From: Protopterus annectens
Lineage: Eukaryota; Chordata; Ceratodontiformes; Protopteridae
Assembly: GCF_019279795.1 (NCBI RefSeq)
Contig: NC_056743.1
Coordinates: 927,022,328 to 927,086,327, forward strand
Reading direction: 5' to 3'
Length of the DNA stretch: 64,000 nucleotides
Part shown: positions 57,045-64,000 of the stretch, piece by piece
How positions within the stretch are numbered: position 1 is the first letter of the stretch
Layout: every line of letters starts with the position of its first letter
Position numbers and translations under genes: made by a program
Notes under the pieces: model-generated
Told to the model about the DNA's origin: nothing
The model's database searches: none
Seen by the model: only the letters and a program-made list of their open reading frames with translations

Positions 57045-57720
57045 GAACAATAAAAAGAAATTTATAAGGCTCCCAAGTATGCGAAAAAGTCCAAAAGATT
57101 TAGGATTTTAAGTGTTTGGATAGGTATTTTTACACCATAAGTATATTTCAGAGGACTTATCCTCACGTAGACAGCAAATGTTGGAGGCGTGGCAGTATGA
57201 TGGAGAAACAGAGAAAATTGGGAACATATTTTCTAGGAAAATAATGAGCTGGCAACTTTTAAAAATCCCCTACATAGTACCTTGACAGAAATGCTGTGGA
57301 GCAAATCGCTGTGACTAAGAAAATTACTCTTTTGAGCTGAGATATAAGATCTAAATTGTTTAAACATAGTAAGGCCTTATCAGCTGCTAAAAAAGCAATT
57401 ACTTGGAAAATGGAACTCAAACTATAATCCAAATTAAACTGAAGTAATTATTATAAATGAGATAAAACACAGTGATATGGGATCTTTAGAAAAGGGAAGG
57501 AGTCCATTTCATAAAAATAAATGGAATATGTGGGAACAATATATGTTCAGGAGAAGGAGTGAGGTTTAAGGGAAGGCAGGAAATGCACAACTTATGTAAT
57601 GCTGGAATGAGTGAAAATTGTTAAAAGAAAACACACATGCATATACATCACTGCAACAACAACAAAAACTGTTATATGGTTAGTTTTCTATCAATGTACT
57701 GCATGTATACCTATATTACA
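57045..57720 (+). mobile_element. L1-like LINE relic B, segment 2 (3' end)
   Basis: This continues segment 1 after the Gypsy element. It parallels relic A at 19130-19690, including GGGAAGGCAGGAA and TATGTAATG near the end. Confidence 0.75.
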
Positions 57721-57741
57721 AATTAAAATGTGATGATTTAA

Positions 57742-58160
57742 GGTCCTCGTGTGGTGTAAAGGGATAAAGCCATTACTGTGGTCAAGCTGACCTGAGTTTG
57801 ATTAGCAGCTCAAATGACTGACAGAGTGGCAGGGAGGGAAGGGTGGGCCTGTCCCAGGTGGTAGGGAGTTCATTAATAAGGCTCTCTTAGGGGAGACATG
57901 GTCTAAAGAAAGGACTTGCCCTCAGACATAATCGAAAACCATGGGAGACTGGGCAGAGAGTGGCTAGGGCATATGAAGAACCCCCTCCCAGCATAGATGC
58001 AAAGACGGCCGAGACTCCAGGACACCCTTAGGATCCGCAATTGGCTAGAGTTAATCTGGGAAGGGGTAGGAGATAAGCTGTCAGAACCGGAGTGGACATG
58101 GCAAAGTTAAATGATGTTCTAAGGGGGACCACAAAAAATAAAAAATACATAAAAATGTAA
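57742..58160 (+). mobile_element. tRNA-like SINE (unassigned family)
   Basis: A possible A box (GTGGTGTAAAGGG) is followed by CCTGAGTTTGATTAGCAGC (B-box-like, 57791-57810). A GC-richer body ends in an A-rich tail (AAAAAATAAAAAATACATAA). There is no strong family match. Confidence 0.5.
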
Positions 58161-58901
58161 GAAGTTTTAAAAATGTGACTGTCATTAGTATTCATATGGG
58201 ATGTGTCTACATTAGAAACAGTCATAATGACTTCCCGAATTATTTAGAATAGTTGGTTTTCTAGATAAATAAAAACTGTTGGCATACTTTATTTTAAGTC
58301 AGCGGTCTTTACAAAGGACAAAAATGCCGTCATACTCTTGTGGATGTCTTGCTTCTTTCCATTCAGGTCAAGCTTAATCTCATAGCTTCATCTCCTTTCA
58401 CAGATATGTACTTAGCCAAAGACATTTTTTTTAACGGTCATCTTTTCTCTAATCACAAGGAAAATTCTGTATAATATGAACTGCATTACAGAGTTATCTG
58501 GGTTCTTCCCTTTGATAAAACACTGCCCAGTGAACAACACTAAGTTCGGTATGTAACTGACCGCCTTTGGCTTCTGACTGTAGTAGCTACAGTAGATGGT
58601 CCTGTGCTACATTAAGCTGTAATACTCTAAAACTAGAAGAAAGCGGTCACTAAGGGTGTCTGGCAATATTGTAACTTACTGCAAATAAGGGGTACTGTGA
58701 TCACAAAGTCAAGAGGTTTCCATTGTCTTGCTTTTGGATTTGGTCTAGCCCTGCAGTTACAATTTATTTATTTATTTACTATTTGTTCGTTGGGTGAGCG
58801 GACTGGTCTACTGACCCTTTTCAGCCACAATCCAAGCTCAAACAGCCCAAAATATATCACAGCCTTTCAAGTGATAATATATACAAAATGAGTTAATGTC
58901 A
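58161..58901. other. No recognisable gene
   Basis: AT-rich, with a short ATTT repeat (about 58764-58778). No exon, LINE or SINE body that I can support. Confidence 0.5.
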
Positions 58902-59566
58902 CCTGATCATGAAGGGATTCACATCCAGATCTAGTGAGGTCATTGTTCCCCTGTACTCTTCACTTATCAGACCAATGATCGAGTACAATGCCCCATTCGG
59001 GATGTATCTCACCCGACATCTGCAGCAATTGGAGAGACCCCAAAAGTTCCTCACCAAAAGGATAAAGGGACTCCAAAATCTGTCATATGCTGCCAGATTG
59101 AAGAAACTCCAGCTCTATTCAGTCGCATACCGTCTGCTCAGAGGTGACATGTGCCTGACATACAAGGCCATGTCCAACCCGGAATTAATGGACATGCTCC
59201 ACCTCAAAAAATCCAAATCCACCAAAACCACTAGAGCAAGCAACTTAAACCTTAGCACGGATATAAATAGGACGTGCTGGAGGGATAGATTTATCACTCA
59301 GAGACTCCCTATGCTGTGGAATAAAATCCCGGTCCACGTGAGGCAGAGCACCTTGCTGACTCTGTTCAAGAGAAATCTAGACCTGTGGATGGGAGATCGT
59401 AGGTTTACCCCGGGAATCATCTCTGTGTCACTGCTGGACAGAGGCACAACAAACTAATGGGCACAGTATTTTTTCATATAAGGGGTGGCGTAAGCCACAA
59501 AAATTTGGGCTAGGCTTATAAATGCCTTAGGGCAGATAGCCTAGTATAAACCTATGAACCTATGAC
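58902..59566 (+). mobile_element. 5'-truncated CR1 (copy D)
   Basis: It begins abruptly in the C-terminal part of ORF2 and ends with the CR1 3' UTR (GGTGGCGTAAGCCACAAAAA, then GGCTAGGCTTAT) and a CCTATGAACCTATGA tail (59551-59565). It is the least decayed CR1 in the window. Confidence 0.92.
58909..59457 (+). CDS. CR1-D ORF2 C-terminal fragment
   Basis: A 182-codon open frame, MKGFTSRSSEVIVPLYSSLI to ...SLLDRGTTN. It is about 90% identical to CR1-A ORF2 over the same region by eye, including IEYNAPFGMYLTRHLQQLER and LFKRNLDLWMGDR. It contains no catalytic RT residues. The frame is open only because the insertion is young and truncated, and it has no promoter of its own. 5' truncation is the normal outcome of incomplete reverse transcription. 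Confidence 0.85.
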   Translation: MKGFTSRSSEVIVPLYSSLIRPMIEYNAPFGMYLTRHLQQLERPQKFLTKRIKGLQNLSYAARLKKLQLYSVAYRLLRGDMCLTYKAMSNPELMDMLHLKKSKSTKTTRASNLNLSTDINRTCWRDRFITQRLPMLWNKIPVHVRQSTLLTLFKRNLDLWMGDRRFTPGIISVSLLDRGTTN

Positions 59567-60614
59567 AAAATTCATCACATAGGAAGACTGACTGCAAACA
59601 GGGAAACATTAAAAGATCCAGTCACAGTGCATTGAGGAAAAAAAAGCTATACACAAAATGCAAGCTAAGATGTGCATAAAATGCAGTGTAAATAAATATA
59701 ATGCATAAACTGCTATATGTGTAAAATATTTGCATATAAAATGCCACATTAAGAGGCTGAGAAAAGTTTATTAAATGTAATTTAATATTCGTCATATGGG
59801 ATAGTATGTTACAGCAACAGCTGCAAGTAGAATCATTAGTAAAGAGATGTCCTTTAAGTGATTCTTTGAAGCTTTTAAGATTTCTAGATTCTCTCTCTCT
59901 CTAGATTCTTTCTAGATTTTTGACTTTTTTGTGCGTGTTACATTATTAATGAACAGAAACTTAGTAAATTGGGACTTGGCTGGTTTTCTAAAATATTCCA
60001 ATTTACTCATTAACTTCTGTTACTTTTTGCACTCATTCTTCATATAACTTAGCTGTGTTAGATGGAACTATGAACAGCTGTATTTACTTCTGTAAGTTTT
60101 CCTAGTAGCAAATGAACTGCTAACGGGTTAGACCCCTACCATCATACTTTGATTTGCTGCAATCCATTCTTAGTTTGAATGCACAGCTTACTGTCATCAT
60201 TATTATTAATATGAATCCTGTACCATTTTGTTCCTGGCTTGTACAGTAGTTGTCCTTACTGAATAAATAAAGGCTGTTTTTTTTTTTTTTGTTTGTTTTG
60301 TTTAACTTTTAAGTAAATTTTCAGTAATCCACAAGATATCTGAAATAATATCCTTGAAAAAGGCTTCAAACTTATCCCATGTACTGCTACTCTTTCATGT
60401 ATTTCTTGCTACTCTTTCATGTATTTCTTTTGATTATTTGGGAGTTATTTTAAATTGGCTGACCTTCAGTGGGTGGGGGAGTATTAGTCAGAGCAGGGTT
60501 GGGATTAATATTGCCTACTGTTACTATTTTGATTTGGATAACTTGCTACACCTTTAACTGTAAATCATAACTTCAGTTACAGCAACTGAGCACACCAGAT
60601 ATTGTTTAACTGTA
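59567..60614. other. No recognisable gene
   Basis: AT-rich. A CTCT run is at about 59894-59904. AATAAA near 60262 is followed by a T-run; no gene body accounts for it. Confidence 0.5.
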
Positions 60615-60766
60615 ATGCTGAGCAACCTTCCTTCCCCAACCATTACTCCCAGTCAACAACCCTTCTACTCTCATGCTAACATGCAACACCTCATTATCTC
60701 CACTGCACTCCTCCTAATTCTCTCTGCTTTAACCTCTTATCACACACACCTTTCCCATTCACTAAT

Positions 60767-61147
60767 ATGCTGTCCTACCTCCTACTCCTATGTCAGTCAA
60801 AAACATTCTCCTTTTACATCTCCCCTACCTTACTCAACCTCTCCACCTCATGCCTTCATAAACTGTTTAGACCACAAATCCTCACACCTACCTACAAATA
60901 TAAACCTAAACTACACAAACTGCATTTACATATTACTATATTATCACTTCACAAAAATAACTTACTCATATCAGGGGACATCCACCCCAACCCAGGCCCC
61001 TCTCCCTCTCCTCAAAGCCACACACTCCTCTTGCCTTCTACACAGCCCATCTCCACACACCTCTCACTATCCCCAGCCTCATCCACTAAACTCATCCTTA
61101 TCCAAGCACCTCTCTATATACTCATTAAATATCCACAGCCTAACTAA
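60767..61147 (+). pseudogene. L2-like ORF2 N-terminal part with 2A-like motif
   Basis: A 126-codon frame with a basic, leucine-rich lead-in and LLISGDIHPNPGP at 60962-61000. This fits the 2A pattern D(V/I)ExNPGP except that the E position holds H. 2A-like peptides are known at the N terminus of several CR1/L2/Rex-type LINEs, where they can cause ribosome skipping or act as targeting signals (established for the family). The frame then runs into a serine/proline-rich stretch, and the endonuclease continues in another frame, so at least one frameshift follows. Confidence 0.8.
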
Positions 61148-61425
61148 CAAAATCACTGAGTTTCATACATGGTTAGCCCATACAACCCCTCACATCTTAT
61201 CCTTATCAGAAACTTGGCTTAAACAACATATCACTATCAATGAAATTCTCCCACCAGGATATATCTATCGCTCTGACAGATTCCTAAAAAAAGGAGGTGG
61301 TGTAGCCATCTTTCACTCCAATAACATCTACCTATCACCTTTCCCCACACCCATCCCTGACTTCCACCCAGCTGAACTTATCATCCTTAAATTGCCATCT
61401 CATACATACATACACATACATACAT

Positions 61426-61483
<58 letters not shown>

Positions 61484-61830
61484 CCTGGAAATAATATGTC
61501 CACTCTACAGAATATCCTATTCTGGTTTTCCCAAAATATTCCATACAAAACCCTCATCTTAGGAGATTTCAACTTAGACTGGTCCAAACTTAAAACCGAC
61601 TCTCCACAACTTAGTATCAACTTTCATGGCTTCCATCAACTGATATCACCCCCCACCTGTCTCCATAAAAACTCATCTACAAGCTCCATAATTGACTGGA
61701 TACTTACTAACTCACCCCACCACTACCACAACCCGACTACCTTACCTGACTGCCTTAGTGACCACCTCCCCACCTCTGTTCTAAGATACGCCACCCAAAC
61801 CCCCAAACCCCACCTGATTGTCGCAAACTC
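61120..61830 (+). pseudogene. L2-like ORF2 endonuclease (microsatellite-interrupted)
   Basis: Blocks: LNIHSLTNKI (N motif), LSETWLKQH (E motif), LKKGGGVAIFHSN, then a CA/TA microsatellite (61401-61479). After it come LILGDFNLDWSKL (GDFN motif) and LSDHLPTS (SDH motif). These are the APE endonuclease signatures. The microsatellite sits between GGGVAIF and GDFN and shifts the frame. Confidence 0.82.
61401..61479. repeat. Compound (CATA)n-(CA)n-(TA)n microsatellite
   Basis: About 25 bp of CATA units, 15 bp of CA and 40 bp of TA in a row. Confidence 0.95.
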
Positions 61831-61920
61831 GCTAACATCAATATAGCCCAATTCAACTCCATCATTTCTAATACAGACTGGTCCATCCTCAGGCAAAGCC
61901 CTCTAGATGATGCTGTCAAT

Positions 61921-63159
61921 ATGTTCAATAGCATCTTTCTGAATACTCTAAACTCCCTGGCCCCCTCTGGGAAGATCAGAATAAAATCAAATTATGTTCA
62001 CTGGCTTTCCAAAGAAATTAGGTCCCTTATGCACAAAACAGACTGTTGGAAAGCCTGGATCAAAACAAAGGAACTACCTCTGCTACACAAATATAGGCAG
62101 CTTAGGAATCTTACTAAGAAACAAACTAATTATGACAAAAAGTCCTACTGTAACTCTGCTCAGCTCAACAGCAAATTCACCCCTAGGAAATTTTGGTCTA
62201 CTCTTAATAGTATTCTTTCTCCTGGCTGTCCCTCAAACCCCTGCCCTTACTCAAACACATCCCCACTGGAAACTGCTACCCTCCTCAATAAATATTTTAT
62301 TGACACCATCCAAACACTCATACCTTCCAACTGTAGCACTAATTCTCTCCCTAGTCCTCCTAACAAAAATAATGTATTCTCTTTTCACCCAGTCCCTACT
62401 TCCTACATCAAATCTCTTCTACAAAAGCTTAAACCCTGCTCTCCCTCCACTGACAATCTACTTCCTACGTTCCTCAAACTCGCTTCTGATTCCATTGCCT
62501 ATCCAGTATCTATTTTAATCAATAGATCTATTCATGAATCTACTGTCCCCTGCATAAAGGTGGAAACTCTACAGAGCCATCTAACTACCGACCCACCGCC
62601 ATTCTATCCCCCCTCTCTAAGATTCTTGAAAAATGCATTCACTCACAGCTTCTCAACTACCTCCTCCAACATAACCTACTCACTCCTACTCAGCATGCTT
62701 TCCGTCCTAACCACAGCACAACTACTGCCCTCTTATCCTTCAAACATACCATTGCTGAGGCCCTAGATAACAATAAATTCATATCTTCTCTCTTCCTTGA
62801 CCTTTCCAAAGCCTTTGATACAGTCTCCCACCCTCTACTACTATCTAAACTTGCAACTCAATCTATCTTCTTCCTCCCTTGCCTGTTTCTCCAGTTACTT
62901 ATCCTGTAGGCAGCAATCTGTCAAATGGCTCTCTTCCTGTTCCCCATTTATACCTGTCCCAACTGGAGTACCACAAGGTTCCATCCTGAGTCGTCTCCTG
63001 TTTAATGTCTTTAACAATGATCTATACACATCTTGTAAACAATCCTCCCTCATACAATATGCTGATGACTCAACTCTCATCTCCATCTCTGACAATATCT
63101 CTGAACCCCATACTCTAACTCAAGAAGCTTTCCTTTCCACAGAACAGTGGTTATCCAAT
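61921..63159 (+). pseudogene. L2-like ORF2 reverse transcriptase
   Basis: The frame 61921-62766 carries the linker and fingers (VHWLSKEIRSLMHKTDCWKA). After a frame change SLFLDLSKAFDTVSHPLL (62790-62845) follows. Another change leads to GVPQGSILSRLLFNVFNNDL and YADD (63058-63069), then ...TEQWLSN. YADD is the catalytic block. These are RT motifs of the CR1/L2 branch. At least two frameshifts are present. Confidence 0.85.
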
Positions 63160-63183
63160 ATTATACCATGACCGCCCCAAAAC

Positions 63184-63209
63184 GTGCACGCTGATTGGCC
63201 AGCGTGCAC
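63184..63209. repeat. Hairpin 1
   Basis: GTGCACGCT and AGCGTGCAC are perfect arms around GATTGGCC. Confidence 0.95.
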
Positions 63210-63217
63210 ATTGTAAA

Positions 63218-63279
63218 TAGAGTTATACTAATGGAAAAAGGTCCGGTCGCCCGGACTTTTTTCCATTAGTATAACTCTA
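63218..63279. repeat. Hairpin 2
   Basis: TAGAGTTATACTAATGGAAA and its reverse complement TTTCCATTAGTATAACTCTA flank a GTCCGG-TCG-CCGGAC core. Nearly perfect over 62 bp. Confidence 0.96.
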
Positions 63280-63290
63280 CTTTTAAAACA

Positions 63291-63412
63291 CTGTCTCACT
63301 ATGTTAAATGGGTTTAACATAGCGAGACAGCTTTAAAATAAGCAACGGAGATCTCCGTTGCTTATTTTCAAACTGTCTCGATATGCTAAACCCATTTAAC
63401 ATAGCGAGACAG
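63291..63412. repeat. Compound palindrome A (three sub-palindromes)
   Basis: 63291-63330 is a palindrome around TGGG, 63335-63368 is a perfect 34-bp palindrome (AAAATAAGCAACGGAGA then its complement), and 63373-63412 is a palindrome around CCCA. The first and third are reverse complements of each other, so the block is also one 61-bp-arm inverted repeat centred at 63351/63352. Confidence 0.95.
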
Positions 63413-63417
63413 GTTTT

Positions 63418-63627
63418 AAAAAAAAAAGCAACGGAGAAAGCAAGATCTCCGTTGCTTTTTTTACTGTTTCGCTATGTTAAATGGGTTTAACATAGCGTTT
63501 TAAAATAAGCAACGGACATCTCCGTTGGTTATTTTAAAACTGTCTCGCTATGTTAAACCCATTTAACATAGCGAAAACAGTAAAAAAAAAAAGGCAACGG
63601 AGGATCTTGCTTTCTCCGTTGCTTTTG
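63418..63627. repeat. Compound palindrome B (five sub-palindromes)
   Basis: 63420-63461, 63470-63497, 63498-63539, 63540-63581 and 63582-63625 are each palindromic. The asymmetric GAGAAAGCAAGATC on the left matches GATCTTGCTTTCTC on the right, so all of it also pairs as one inverted repeat centred near 63519. Confidence 0.93.
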
Positions 63628-63635
63628 CCCACAGC

Positions 63636-63669
63636 TCTGATGTACTGCGCAGGCACGCAGTACATCAGA
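63636..63669. repeat. Hairpin 3
   Basis: Arms TCTGATGTACTGCG and CGCAGTACATCAGA, perfect over 14 bp with a 6-base loop. Confidence 0.96.
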
Positions 63670-63711
63670 ACTGCCGCGGATGCCAGACATCTGCGAAAGG
63701 GCAGTAAACAG

Positions 63712-63781
63712 GCATTATACTATGCCATTATTTAAGAAAAGTAATAGTTTCTTTTCTTAAATAATGTCATGATATAATAGC
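63712..63781. repeat. Hairpin 4
   Basis: Core arms ATTATTTAAGAAAAG / CTTTTCTTAAATAAT, with further imperfect pairing outwards (GCATTATACTATGCC / GTCATGATATAATAGC). Confidence 0.92.
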
Positions 63782-63925
63782 AATAACCCACTTCTGGGTG
63801 TGGGTAATGCTGTATTTACCCACGGTTGGCTTTGTTTGGTCCCTTGGGCTTCGCCCTCGGGACCAAACCACGCCAACCGTGGGTAAATCCAGCATTACCC
63901 ACACCCAGGCGTGGGTTATTGCTAT
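63777..63925. repeat. Hairpin 5, long terminal foldback
   Basis: Arms of about 70 bp: ATAGCAATAACCCAC ... GGTGTGGGTAATGCTG ... TTTACCCACGGTTGGC, mirrored on the right. The tip is a GGTCCC-TTGGGC-TTC-GCCCTC-GGGACC stem. It overlaps hairpin 4 by five bases. Confidence 0.95.
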
Positions 63926-64000
63926 AATCTACTTATCCTAAACCCAAAAAAGACCAAACTCTTACTCTTTCTGCCCAAACCTCTCACTCACTACAAATCT
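63926..64000 (+). mobile_element. L2-like LINE continued
   Basis: It resumes with LLILNPKKTKLLLFLPKPLT, the segment after YADD in this LINE branch, and runs off the window. Confidence 0.8.

Larger units (their letters stand above)
60615..63159 (+). mobile_element. L2-like LINE (main part)
   Basis: It contains a 2A-like motif, an APE endonuclease and RT in CR1/L2 style. RT ends in WLSN at 63150-63159 and resumes after the palindrome array at 63926. Removing the array restores the reading WLSN(N)LLILNPKKTKLL or the same one residue shorter. The N-terminal frames carry shifts, so it is not intact, but the sequence is otherwise well preserved. Confidence 0.85.
63160..63925. mobile_element. Nested palindrome array inserted in L2-like LINE
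   Basis: 766 bases made almost wholly of inverted repeats, listed in separate entries. It begins ATTATA and ends TATAAT, which are reverse complements. It interrupts the L2 RT, and L2 coding resumes in frame on the other side. No open frame or transposase was seen. It might be one foldback element or several nested ones. Confidence 0.85.

Noticed and set aside
58290-58560. Possible host exon
   Set aside because: No open reading across plausible splice sites and no motif.
60241-60300. AATAAA followed by a T-run as a gene 3' end
   Set aside because: The T-run is on the same strand as AATAAA, so it is not a poly(A) addition product, and no coding sequence precedes it.

Overview
This window looks like nuclear DNA from a vertebrate with a very large, transposon-filled genome. 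It has no bacterial-style operons. Two spliced exons of one conserved host gene, PAN2 (minus strand, 28444-28521 and 29360-29480), sit in a sea of nested, mostly decayed retroelements. The mix of DIRS-type tyrosine-recombinase elements, CR1, L2 and L1 LINEs, a Ty3/Gypsy element and HE1-like tRNA SINEs fits a lungfish best. A salamander or caecilian cannot be excluded from sequence alone.

Layout. 1-4975: DIRS copy 1 (minus), cut by the window edge. 5030-5260: a DIRS scrap. 6465-6745: a small duplicated locus holding an 84-bp DIRS patch. 7378-19720: one L1 relic (plus), broken by an unidentified 2.5-kb segment (about 9532-12081) and by a nearly full-length CR1 (about 13600-17618). 20281-25250: two minus-strand DIRS copies side by side. 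25260-33567: PAN2 exons and introns, with a 58-bp minisatellite at 30005-31245. 33568-39845: DIRS copy 3 (minus), its recombinase region split by a 340-bp inverted-repeat element. 40105-42430: a SINE and a minus-strand CR1 relic. 43430-49230: DIRS copy 4 (minus), split by a CR1 relic that itself carries an HE1-like SINE and a stray CR1 tail. 50798-51060: tRNA-Lys-derived SINE. 51160-57720: an L1 relic split by a Ty3/Gypsy LTR element (51642-57039) with a perfect 5-bp target duplication. 57742-59566: a SINE and a 5'-truncated CR1. 60615-64000: an L2-like LINE with a 2A-like motif, split by a 766-bp array of nested palindromes (63160-63925).

How it fits together. None of the transposons looks fully intact: stops, frameshifts and nested insertions are everywhere. 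The best preserved frames are the recombinase of DIRS copy 2 and the reverse transcriptase half of the first CR1. PAN2 encodes the catalytic subunit of the PAN2-PAN3 deadenylase. The two exons code for part of its N-terminal WD40 domain, and the transposons appear to lie in its very long introns. The most unusual structure is the palindrome array near the right edge, where short palindromes are stacked into larger inverted repeats.
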